Assembly: GCA_041686235.1 (NCBI GenBank)
Contig: JAWLED010000111.1
Span: forward strand, 1 to 7,262
DNA length: 7,262 nt
From: JAAAOH01 sp041686235
GTDB lineage: Bacteria > Spirochaetota > Spirochaetia > DSM-27196 > PWMO01
Reading direction: 5' to 3'
Part shown: piece by piece, positions 1 through 6,486 of the stretch
Numbering within the stretch: the first letter of the stretch is position 1
How the letters are laid out: the number at the start of each line of letters is the position of its first letter
Made by a program: the position numbers and the translations under genes
Notes under the pieces: generated by a model
Told to the model about the DNA's origin: nothing
Database searches by the model: none
Seen by the model: only the letters and a program-made list of their open reading frames with translations

Positions 1-60
1 GCTGCCTATGTAGCCCGCGCCGCCGACAACGAGAACCCGTGACCGTGGTGATTGTGCCAT
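1..60 (-). CDS. NAD-binding epimerase/dehydratase (extended SDR), N-terminal fragment cut by the window edge
   Basis: Only the first 20 codons are in the window. They read MAQSPRSRVLVVGGAGYIGS, a short polar lead followed by beta strand VLVVG and the dinucleotide-binding loop GGAGYIG (GxxGxxG), the signature of GalE-like NAD-dependent epimerases/dehydratases. In that superfamily the loop begins the Rossmann fold and binds the NAD(P) pyrophosphate. The ATG lies 38 nt after the dctM stop on the same strand, so it is probably the next gene of the operon and may process the imported sugar acid or a derived sugar. I see no good Shine-Dalgarno upstream of the ATG; the upstream frame stays open through the gap but holds no better start close by. 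Substrate and full length cannot be told: uronate dehydrogenase, UDP-sugar epimerase and nucleotide-sugar dehydratase all remain possible. Confidence 0.75.
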   Translation of the reverse strand, partial: MAQSPRSRVLVVGGAGYIGS

Positions 61-98
61 AACAGAAGCATAGGGAAGGGTGCAGCCGGCGTCAACGA

Positions 99-1397
99 TT
101 ATCCCATGAGCCACACAGGGATTGTCAGCGATATCGCAGGAATGAAGGTGACAAGAAGCAGCACCGCGATCATCGCCGCGTACATCGGAAGCATTGCCTT
201 GGTAGCTTTCTCGATAGTTGTCCCGCCAACCGCGCAACCGACAAATAGACCGCTTCCCACCGGCGGTGTTGCAAGCCCGATACCGAGGTTCAACATCATG
301 ACGATGCCGAACTGGATGGGGCTCATGCCGATTTCGTTCACGACCACCGGAAAGAGGATTGGGGTCGTTATGACGATGAGCGGGGCCATGTCCATGATCA
401 TGCCCAGCACCAGCAGCATAACGTTTATCAGCAAAAGCAGTATGATGGGGTTTTCACTTATCGAAAGGAGGCCTTGTGTTACTTGAGCCGGCACGCGAAG
501 GAACGCGAGCAACCACCCGAAAGCGTTTGCCATTGCAATGAGACTGAGCACCATGGCGAGTGTTCGCAACGTGGAGTACAGCACGTTCCAGAGCTTGCGC
601 AAGCTCATTTCCCGATAGATCAAAGCGGACACCAGGTACGCATAGATACAGGCCACCGCCGCCGACTCGGTGGCGGTGAACACGCCACTTATGACTCCGC
701 CGATAATGATGATCGGGGTGAGCAGCCCGAAGAACGCATCCCGGGTGATTTTTTTCGCCTCCGCCCAAGTGTAGCCCGACTCGGCAGGATAGCCCCGGCG
801 CACCGCCAGCCAGTAGCTCAAAACCATGAGGACGAGGCCCAATAGCACACCCGGCACGATCCCTGCCAGAAAGAGCGCACCGACCGAGAGTCCGCCTGCC
901 GCAAGCGAGTATATGATGACGTTATGGCTCGGCGGAATCACGATTCCTTGGCACGCGCTCGTAACGGTAATCGCAGTACAGTAATCGGCATCGTAGCCTT
1001 TCTTCTTCATGACGGGTATCATAATGGAGCCAATCGAAGACACGTCCGCTACCGCCGAGCCGGAGATGCCGCCGAAAAACATGCTTGCGAGGACATTGAC
1101 GAGCCCGAGCCCCCCGCGCAAGCGACCGATGATGACATTCGAGAACTGAATGAGCCGTGTAGCGATCCCGCCCTTGCTCATAATCTCACCGGCAAGAATG
1201 AAAAACGGGATGGCAAGCAGGGAGAACATGCGTACGCCTGAGGCCATCCGCTGAACAATGCTCAATATGCTCACATCAAGGTAGAACGCGGTAGCAATAG
1301 TCGACACGCCGAGCGCAAAGGTGATCGGAAGCTTGAGGACGATGAGGACGAGAAAGGAACCGACCAGTAGATATGTAGCAATGGTGTGTTCAACCAC
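99..1397 (-). CDS. dctM: TRAP transporter large permease (DctM/YiaN family)
   Basis: A 432-residue integral membrane protein, the usual size for DctM, the large subunit of tripartite ATP-independent periplasmic (TRAP) transporters. It forms the ion-coupled translocation path, receiving substrate from the binding protein and pairing with DctQ. Family hallmarks are in order: AIPFFILAGEIMSKGG (about 62-77), MFFGGISGSAVADVSSIGS (106-124), a GYDADYC...IPPS stretch (134-157), GGVISGVFTATESAAVA (233-249), LGMIMDMAP (331-339) and NLGIGLATPPVG (370-381). About a dozen hydrophobic segments fill the chain. I chose the GTG at 1397 instead of the longer open frame reaching 1547: it gives the normal N-terminus (VVEHTIATYLLVGSFL), has a strong AAGGAGGAG upstream, and the extension is an arginine/proline-rich shadow of dctQ. 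It overlaps the dctQ stop by 8 nt, so translational coupling is likely. Closest in flavour to sugar-acid permeases such as YiaN; this is from memory of the family. Confidence 0.93.
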   Translation of the reverse strand: MVEHTIATYLLVGSFLVLIVLKLPITFALGVSTIATAFYLDVSILSIVQRMASGVRMFSLLAIPFFILAGEIMSKGGIATRLIQFSNVIIGRLRGGLGLVNVLASMFFGGISGSAVADVSSIGSIMIPVMKKKGYDADYCTAITVTSACQGIVIPPSHNVIIYSLAAGGLSVGALFLAGIVPGVLLGLVLMVLSYWLAVRRGYPAESGYTWAEAKKITRDAFFGLLTPIIIIGGVISGVFTATESAAVACIYAYLVSALIYREMSLRKLWNVLYSTLRTLAMVLSLIAMANAFGWLLAFLRVPAQVTQGLLSISENPIILLLLINVMLLVLGMIMDMAPLIVITTPILFPVVVNEIGMSPIQFGIVMMLNLGIGLATPPVGSGLFVGCAVGGTTIEKATKAMLPMYAAMIAVLLLVTFIPAISLTIPVWLMG

Positions 1398-2022
1398 GGT
1401 CGTGCTCCTCCTTGCCGGTGCCCGGCTGTTGGTCGGCATCACTGCCGTGGCGGATGAGCGCGGCCTGGGTAGCCTCCACGTCTTCGGCGGGTATCTCCTC
1501 CGCCTCTTCGCCGATGTATGGGGCGAGCCAGTCATCCTTACGGTCAATACCGAAGAGGTTCAAAATCGACTCTAAGACGATAAGCGCACCGCCGACCGGC
1601 AGGGCAAGGTAGAGGTATCCGGAGCGCAGGCCGAGTGCCGGCAGCACTGATCGCATCGTGGAAACGACCAACTGCTCTCCGTATACCACCATGACCACGC
1701 CCACCCCAATGATCGCGAGTGCATGGAGCCTACTGAGTACCCAATTGACTCGTCCGGAGAGTCCTTGGGGCATGATGTTGATGGATATGTGCAGCCCCTT
1801 GCGCACGCCGAGCGCCATCGCAATAAAGGTAAACCATACCTGTAGCACTAAGGCGAACTCGTTTGCCCAGCGGATGCCCGATCCCATCACATAGCGCATG
1901 AATACAAGGAGCCCTATGAGGAGGGTCATCCCCACGATCATGAGTTTCGCGACGGTTATGAGCACAAGAAACAGGACGTTGATAGCACGCCGTGCTTGTC
2001 TTCCAACGCTCTCTCCGTACAT
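1390..2022 (-). CDS. dctQ: TRAP transporter small permease (DctQ family)
   Basis: A 210-residue protein with four hydrophobic segments (about 14-42, 54-74, 97-119 and 135-157), the DctQ layout. The family signature around the second segment is present: RWANEFALVLQVWFTFIAMA (51-70) followed by LGVRKGLHISINIMP (71-85), with the conserved Trp-x-Asn-Glu and the Arg-x-Gly-x-His before the third segment. LGLRSGYLYLALPVGG (130-145) matches the usual entry to the fourth. The subunit binds DctM and is required for transport. A hydrophilic, acidic C-terminal tail of about 50 residues (158-210) makes it longer than the common 160-175 residues; the tail's final codons also carry the dctM ribosome site. 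The ATG at 2022 is preceded by AAGGTGG at 2034-2040, at a rather long 11-nt spacing. It stands between dctP and dctM, the classical PQM order. Confidence 0.92.
   Translation of the reverse strand: MYGESVGRQARRAINVLFLVLITVAKLMIVGMTLLIGLLVFMRYVMGSGIRWANEFALVLQVWFTFIAMALGVRKGLHISINIMPQGLSGRVNWVLSRLHALAIIGVGVVMVVYGEQLVVSTMRSVLPALGLRSGYLYLALPVGGALIVLESILNLFGIDRKDDWLAPYIGEEAEEIPAEDVEATQAALIRHGSDADQQPGTGKEEHDRG
1404..1413 (-). promoter_or_regulatory. Shine-Dalgarno that sets the dctM start
   Basis: The minus strand reads AAGGAGGAGC here, 6 to 9 nt before the GTG at 1397 depending on which core is counted. It lies inside the last codons of dctQ (Lys-Glu-Glu-His). Its strength is the main reason for choosing the GTG over upstream in-frame starts. 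Confidence 0.8.
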
Positions 2023-2079
2023 TTATGTTTCCACCACCTTTTGTACGACTGTATTGTACCGTGAGCTTCGAAGCTGCAT

Positions 2080-2113
2080 GTGCGCGAAGCGGGCCTGAGC
2101 CCGCTCCGCGCAC
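2080..2113 (-). promoter_or_regulatory. Strong intercistronic hairpin between dctP and dctQ
   Basis: On the transcript the 5' arm GTGCGCGGAGCGGGC pairs over 15 positions with the 3' arm GCCCGCTTCGCGCAC around a UCAG tetraloop; 14 pairs are Watson-Crick and one is G-U. It starts 28 nt after the dctP stop and ends 57 nt before the dctQ start. No run of U follows, so it is a poor intrinsic terminator. Such hairpins behind binding-protein genes commonly shield the upstream mRNA from 3' exonucleases or partly stop transcription, giving more binding protein than permease. A second, small palindrome (AGCTTCGAAGCT, 2064-2075) follows. The structure is read directly; the role is inferred. Confidence 0.85.
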
Positions 2114-2141
2114 CCCGTTGTGTGGCTTTCTTGTCCTTCCC

Positions 2142-3143
2142 CTACTCGCGCACCGCCTGAATTCGGTCAACCATGTCGAGCACCTCTTCCGGTTGTTGCT
2201 CGTACAAAGGCTCCATGCGCTCCTGCATCTCTTTAAGTACCTCCGAAGACGGTTCGGTCAGCTCGATACCGGCGTCCAGCACTTCTTCTTTTGATTCCTC
2301 GACGAATGCCGACCACTGCTCTCGCTGGTAGTCGATCGAATCACGCGCCGCCTCCTTGATGATCTCTTGATCCTCAGCCGATAGCTCATCGAAGATGTCC
2401 TTATTCATAATGGTGATCTCGGGAACCATCGTGTGTCGGTTTTCGATGTAGTATTCGGCTACCTCGTAGTGGCTTGTCGAATAGTAGCTCGGCCAGTTAT
2501 TCTCCGCGCCGTCGATGACTCCGGTTTGAAGTCCGCTATAGACCTCACCGAAGGGCATGGGCGTCGGTACCGCACCGAGGAGCTCGACCATGTCCATCAT
2601 GAGTGGGGCTTCCTGGACACGAATATTGAGGCCTTCGAGGTCGTCTACGGTCTCTACCTTTTCAGTGGTGTAGAAACTCCGGGCACCTCCATCATACCAG
2701 GTTAGTCCGACGAAGCCCGAATCTTCGAGTTTTTCGAACATCTCATCTCCGATATCGCCGAGGAGAACCTCCCACATGTGATCGGGATCTTCGTAGAGGA
2801 ACGGCAGCTGAAACGCGTCGAGCTCCGGTACGAACGAGGACACCGGCGAGATGGATACACGAGTCATGTCGATACCGCCGAATTGCACCTGCTCGATGAC
2901 GTCGCTTTCCTCACCGAGTTGTGAATCGGGATACACCTCGATAGTGATGCGGCCGTCGGTACGCTCCTCCACGAGCTCCGCAAAGCGATAGTTGCCCTGG
3001 GTGGTGGGATAGTCTTCCGCGTGCGTCTCTGCAAGACGGAACACATGAGTTTCCGCCTCTTCGGCCTCTTCCTGGCCACTGGCGAATGCAGCCATTGCTC
3101 CGACAAGTAGAAGCACGGTGATGAGCACTACAAGTTTTTTCAT
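2142..3143 (-). CDS. dctP: TRAP transporter solute-binding protein (DctP family), probably for a sugar acid
   Basis: A 333-residue periplasmic receptor that captures substrate and delivers it to DctQM. Residues 1-22 form a Sec signal peptide: MKK, a hydrophobic core LVVLITVLLLVGAMAA, and a likely signal-peptidase-I site AFA before SGQ. There is no cysteine anywhere, so it is not a lipoprotein. A short acidic linker (about 23-31) leads into the DctP fold. Family features: YPDSQLG (71-77), GGARSFY with Arg155, LEGLNIRVQEAP with Arg175 at the position that normally salt-bridges the substrate carboxylate, PTPMPFGEVYSGLQTGVIDG (193-212) and DGAENNW (211-217). PMPFGEVY and GAENNWPSY resemble uronate and keto-gulonate TRAP receptors, so a sugar acid is my best guess, unproven. 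I chose ATG 3143 over an in-frame ATG 14 codons upstream because AAAAGGAGGG lies 5 nt before it and the signal peptide then starts normally. It follows the regulator gene by 69 nt and precedes dctQ. Confidence 0.95.
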   Translation of the reverse strand: MKKLVVLITVLLLVGAMAAFASGQEEAEEAETHVFRLAETHAEDYPTTQGNYRFAELVEERTDGRITIEVYPDSQLGEESDVIEQVQFGGIDMTRVSISPVSSFVPELDAFQLPFLYEDPDHMWEVLLGDIGDEMFEKLEDSGFVGLTWYDGGARSFYTTEKVETVDDLEGLNIRVQEAPLMMDMVELLGAVPTPMPFGEVYSGLQTGVIDGAENNWPSYYSTSHYEVAEYYIENRHTMVPEITIMNKDIFDELSAEDQEIIKEAARDSIDYQREQWSAFVEESKEEVLDAGIELTEPSSEVLKEMQERMEPLYEQQPEEVLDMVDRIQAVRE

Positions 3144-3148
3144 TTTGA

Positions 3149-3158
3149 CCCTCCTTTT
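3149..3158 (-). promoter_or_regulatory. Shine-Dalgarno of dctP
   Basis: The minus strand reads AAAAGGAGGG, followed by TCAAA and the ATG at 3143. It is the best ribosome site in the window, fits the high expression expected for a binding protein, and rules against the start 14 codons upstream. Confidence 0.85.
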
Positions 3159-3185
3159 GGGTTCTGGTGTGTCTAACACCTCCAT

Positions 3186-3201
3186 GCTACCCCGGGTTAG
3201 C
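3186..3201 (-). promoter_or_regulatory. Imperfect 16-nt palindrome in the gap upstream of dctP, possible operator
   Basis: The minus strand reads GCTAACCCGGGGTAGC, two 8-nt halves with a single mismatched pair. It lies in the 69-nt gap between the response regulator stop and dctP, 43 nt before the dctP start. A smaller inverted repeat (GGTGT-5 nt-ACACC, 3166-3180) lies between it and the ribosome site. It could be a regulator site or a weak RNA hairpin. AraC-type regulators usually bind direct repeats, which I do not see here, so assignment to the neighbouring regulator is weak. I found no convincing promoter in this gap. Confidence 0.3.
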
Positions 3202-3212
3202 CGATTCGCGCG

Positions 3213-4895
3213 CTATAGGATTTTGCCATCTACAGGAGAATCTTCAGCTGTTGGGCGCCCCCCGCTATCTTCTGCCGCACGATTTTGTCTAAGAGGGAAA
3301 AATTTGTCGCGAAACTCACTCGGTGTGAGGCCGCATTGTTGTTTGAAGACCCGGCTGAAATAGTTTGAATCCGAAAAGCCGACCCCCGCGGCAATCTCTT
3401 TAACGCTCAGTTGCGAATCCCGCAGCAGTGTTTTAGCTCGGCGCACGCGGACTGCGTGTACATAGTCAACAAAACTCATTCCCACATGTTTCTTGAACGC
3501 ACGGCTGAGATACTGGGGGGAGAGGCGAGCTTGCGCGGCCGCGTGCTCCAGGGATAGGTTTTCGTGATAGTGAACCTCCAGATAGGCTCGTACCCTCTCT
3601 ATGCGTGTGTGAGAGCTTTGCACTGCTGTCGGCGACTGCATGTGACACAGACTAAGCGCAGCCTCGACCATTACCGTGCGGAGACGAGTCGGTGAATCTG
3701 CAGATTCCAGCGCATCGAGAGCGCCGACCTCATCGACCGTTATGTCGAGTGGTTCGGTTTCGAGGCGGCGGGCGACTACCGTAAGCAATTCCACCAGGCG
3801 GCGACGAATAGTCTTGGGCTCGTCTCCCTGCAGTGCGAGCCGGTCAACGGCTTCACTTGCAATCCGTTTTGCGTGCTCGGTGTGACCGTCACGTACGGCT
3901 TCGAATAGTTTTCGTTCCTGATCGTAGGGATAGGAGGTTTGCCGAGGAGATGAGCCGTGTCTGTCGTGAAAGACCACCTGTGTGCTACGGGAAACGGCCT
4001 GCGCGCGAGCCACACATGCGTGACGGAAGCCGCGATGAGCAAGCTGAGGGGGCCGAGCGGTTGAATCTACGCCCAGGTAGACCGGAATCGAATGTTCGCT
4101 TCTGACCTCTTGTGCCGCTGCGGGAGCGACCTTTTCCACGAGTTGACGCACCTCGTCTTCGGCGGAGGGGGTAACCTGTGGAAGTAAGAGAAAATGCACC
4201 GTCCCCTCATCGCGGGCTTGCAGCACCCGAAAGCCTTTTGCTTCGAACCGGGCGGCCAGTGCGTTACCGCACCTCTTTACAAGTACTCGGCGGTGCTCTG
4301 CCGTGTCCACGCGCGTCGGATATCCTTCGTAATCAATTGCGGCTGACACGGTGACGGCCAATGGCGCGTTACAATCGAGGATCTCGGAGTACTCCGCTAC
4401 CTCTTGATGGGAAAGCTCTTCGTCCACGAGACCACGTACGAACTCTCGCTCGAGCATATCCGTGGCACGTTCGAGCCGTTCTACATTTCCTATGCTCTTC
4501 TTGTGATATTGGTTCTCCTCGTCGAGCGATTCGATGATTTGTGACAGGACCTGCTCAACTCGCTCGTCCGAAGCGGGCTTTACTATGAAATCTACGGCTC
4601 CCAATCGAACTGCTTGCTGGGCGTACTCAAAATAATCGTATGCGGTAAGAAACACTATTTTTGTACGTGGGCGGCCCTCGAGAATCCTGCGCGTTGCTTC
4701 TACTCCATTTATTCCCGGCATTTTCACATCCATGAGGACGATTTGGGGACCCAGCTCGTTCACCAACTCCAGCGCTTCGCGCCCATTCGACGCATCGTGA
4801 ATTTTGGAAATCCGTGTAAAGCAGCGTTGTATGATGTAGCGAAGCGCCTCGCGCTCGAGTGGCTCATCATCGACTATGAGAAGCTCATACGTCAT
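3213..4895 (-). CDS. YesN-type response regulator: receiver domain plus AraC DNA-binding domain
   Basis: A 560-residue cytoplasmic transcription regulator. The receiver domain (about 1-125) has the acidic pair Asp9/Asp10, phosphoacceptor Asp56 in LMDVKMPG, Thr84 and Lys106 in IVKP, so it should be phosphorylated normally. A middle region of about 300 residues (130-430) shows little recognisable motif beyond a VYLGVDS...HACVARAQA stretch and YPYDQERKLFEAV, which sit where YesN-family proteins carry their poorly conserved central domain. The C-terminal AraC domain (about 431-532) has both helix-turn-helices: LSLEHAAAQARLSPQYLSRA and LSVKEIAAGVGFSDSNYFSR. A polar tail of about 28 residues follows. 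I chose ATG 4895 (MTYELLIVDDEP) over one 12 codons upstream because the receiver begins at once and GAGGAA (4903-4908) is 7 nt before it. It overlaps the kinase gene by 11 nt. Its likely targets are the TRAP genes immediately downstream. Confidence 0.95.
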   Translation of the reverse strand: MTYELLIVDDEPLEREALRYIIQRCFTRISKIHDASNGREALELVNELGPQIVLMDVKMPGINGVEATRRILEGRPRTKIVFLTAYDYFEYAQQAVRLGAVDFIVKPASDERVEQVLSQIIESLDEENQYHKKSIGNVERLERATDMLEREFVRGLVDEELSHQEVAEYSEILDCNAPLAVTVSAAIDYEGYPTRVDTAEHRRVLVKRCGNALAARFEAKGFRVLQARDEGTVHFLLLPQVTPSAEDEVRQLVEKVAPAAAQEVRSEHSIPVYLGVDSTARPPQLAHRGFRHACVARAQAVSRSTQVVFHDRHGSSPRQTSYPYDQERKLFEAVRDGHTEHAKRIASEAVDRLALQGDEPKTIRRRLVELLTVVARRLETEPLDITVDEVGALDALESADSPTRLRTVMVEAALSLCHMQSPTAVQSSHTRIERVRAYLEVHYHENLSLEHAAAQARLSPQYLSRAFKKHVGMSFVDYVHAVRVRRAKTLLRDSQLSVKEIAAGVGFSDSNYFSRVFKQQCGLTPSEFRDKFFPLRQNRAAEDSGGRPTAEDSPVDGKIL

Positions 4896-6459
4896 CGTGG
4901 TCTTCCTCTTCCGAGGGAATGCTTGCGACATCCCGTTGAAGCAAAGCCGAGCTTTGCGGTGGGTTCTCCGGGATATCCATTATTACCGTCGTCCCGCCGA
5001 GGCTGCCTCGTTCTATAGAGAGTGTGGCCTTGCCATGGTAGAGCAGGTGCAATCGATCTATGACATTTCGCAGCCCAATCCCTGCAGTGGTCTCCGTCTG
5101 CGTCTGGCCGCCTTGTTGAAGTATTTCGGATATCTTCGTATCGCTCATACCGACACCGGAGTCCTCGACCGCAATGCGCACTCGTGAGTCGCTGTCTCGG
5201 ATGAGTACACGAACTACGCCGCCCGTTTCGAGCGGTTCGATGCCGTATTGGACTGCGTTTTCTACGAGCGGCTGGATGCTGAAGCACGGAACGTACACCT
5301 GTTCGGCATCTACATTGCAATCCAACTCGAAGCGCAGGCGGTTGCGAAAACGAGTTTCCTGTATATGGACATATTCCTCGACCATCCGCAGTTCGTGCCC
5401 GAGTTGTACGACCGCGTCGGGGGTATTCAGATGGTAGCGCAGCAGGTTGGAAAGGGAGTGAATGAGAGCGGTCGTATCCTTTGCGCCTTCGAAGAGCCCC
5501 ACGCGGGAGATTGTATTCAGCGCATTGAACAAAAAGTGGGGATTCATCTGCGCCTGCAGTCCCTGAAGCCGCGCGGCTTCCAGTAGATGCTCGGTATGAA
5601 GTGTTTTGAGCTCCTGGTGGTGAAGCTGCCGCTCAACGGCAGCCTTGTCTTTGAGGTCCGCCACGAGCTCGCGAATATTGTACTGCATGAGGTTGAAAGA
5701 CTCGCAAAGGACGTTTATCTCGGTAACCGAAAACCGATGAGCCGTTACATCGACTTTCTTGCCGTCGAGGTTGCCGTGCGCCATGTCGTAGGCCGAATCG
5801 GCAAGGCGCCGAATCGGTATCGTAATCCGTCGTGCAAATACGGCGGCAAACAGTGTCATCAATATTCCCACTGTTAGCAGACCTAATTGTGCACCGAGTC
5901 CTGTCAGACGTGCATGGCTCCGAAGTTGTTGGTGGGTCTCCAATTCCTTACTGAGCCGGACCCTCATGAGACGCTGTATGTAGGTAAACACGTAATCGGA
6001 GATACGCTCGGCGCGAACGAACGCGCCGAAATCTGCTCCTACCCCTTCGCGTACGCCTGCGATGGCCTGGTCCGCGTAATCGAAGTAGGCGGAGAGACCT
6101 CTGTTGATCGCCCGAATCTCGAAGTCCGCCTCCATGGTTGTGTGATCTCCGTTCTGAACCTCATGTTGAAGGATCTTGATCTGCGTTCGTGAGGAGCTGA
6201 AGTTGCGTAAATGGTCCGTCTGTTGAGAGCGCAGGTACTGAGAAAGCATCGATCGATTGGTGTCGATGGCGCTTTGTAATCGCTGGATGGTGTAGTACCC
6301 GAGCAGGTTTCTATCGAAGACGTTGAAGTACCGCCGCGTCTGATGCAGGGTAACCATGTTGAGAACGATTGCGGTCAAGATAATGGCCACGAGCAACAAC
6401 AGCTGCGTTGTTCGAAGCGATAATTGCCGTCGCAGCGTAGGCTGTTTCATTTGTCGCAT
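4885..6459 (-). CDS. YesM-type membrane sensor histidine kinase
   Basis: A 524-residue two-component sensor. After a basic N-terminus comes membrane segment 1 (about 19-38), an extracytoplasmic domain of about 145 residues that reads as nearly all helix (a four-helix-bundle-like sensor), membrane segment 2 (about 187-209), a HAMP linker (about 210-265) with the ITIPIRRLADSAYDMAHGNL pattern, and a coiled stretch (265-300). The His_kinase domain has the phosphoacceptor His308 in LQAQMNPHFLFNALNTIS. The ATPase core has the N box IQPLVENAVQYG with Asn401, the DSGVGM loop (433-438) and AGIGLRNVIDRL (459-470), all intact. The tail is acidic and its last codons hold the regulator's start, GATGACGTATGA, giving an 11-nt overlap and probable coupled translation. 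ATG 6459 has GGAGGAGAGG 7 nt upstream; a second ATG three codons later is possible. It should sense an extracellular or receptor-bound ligand and phosphorylate the regulator encoded next. Confidence 0.95.
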   Translation of the reverse strand: MRQMKQPTLRRQLSLRTTQLLLLVAIILTAIVLNMVTLHQTRRYFNVFDRNLLGYYTIQRLQSAIDTNRSMLSQYLRSQQTDHLRNFSSSRTQIKILQHEVQNGDHTTMEADFEIRAINRGLSAYFDYADQAIAGVREGVGADFGAFVRAERISDYVFTYIQRLMRVRLSKELETHQQLRSHARLTGLGAQLGLLTVGILMTLFAAVFARRITIPIRRLADSAYDMAHGNLDGKKVDVTAHRFSVTEINVLCESFNLMQYNIRELVADLKDKAAVERQLHHQELKTLHTEHLLEAARLQGLQAQMNPHFLFNALNTISRVGLFEGAKDTTALIHSLSNLLRYHLNTPDAVVQLGHELRMVEEYVHIQETRFRNRLRFELDCNVDAEQVYVPCFSIQPLVENAVQYGIEPLETGGVVRVLIRDSDSRVRIAVEDSGVGMSDTKISEILQQGGQTQTETTAGIGLRNVIDRLHLLYHGKATLSIERGSLGGTTVIMDIPENPPQSSALLQRDVASIPSEEEDHDDV

Positions 6460-6466
6460 CCGCGGG

Positions 6467-6476
6467 CCTCTCCTCC
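6467..6476 (-). promoter_or_regulatory. Shine-Dalgarno of the sensor kinase
   Basis: The minus strand reads GGAGGAGAGG within the 27-nt gap between the kinase-like gene and the sensor kinase, 7 nt before the ATG at 6459. It supports this start and contrasts with the upstream gene, which has no visible site. Confidence 0.7.
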
Positions 6477-6486
6477 CGCTACCCTT

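Noticed and set aside
52..486. Plus-strand open frame over the end of dctM
   Set aside because: It is antisense to a clear gene and its Ile/Ser/Met/Thr-rich product mirrors hydrophobic codons on the other strand; no ribosome site or family motif.
1398..1547. N-terminal extension of dctM by 50 codons
   Set aside because: It is arginine/proline-rich, lies wholly within dctQ, is absent from the family, and a strong ribosome site precedes the GTG at 1397.
2080..2113. Calling the dctP-dctQ hairpin an intrinsic terminator
   Set aside because: The transcript after the stem reads AUGCAGCUUCG, with no U-run, and cotranscription of dctQ and dctM is expected.
3072..3143. Lipoprotein signal on the binding protein
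   Set aside because: The signal peptide ends AFASGQ and the whole protein has no cysteine, so lipid attachment is excluded.
5248..5877. Plus-strand open frames over the sensor kinase, some with natural-looking composition
   Set aside because: They are antisense to the conserved kinase core, with no recognisable motif; mirror-frame artefacts of GC-rich coding.
6008..6029. 8-bp hairpin TCGGCGCG / CGCGCCGA with a 6-nt loop
   Set aside because: It lies within the sensor kinase coding region, far from any gene end, and no U-tract follows on either strand; likely chance.
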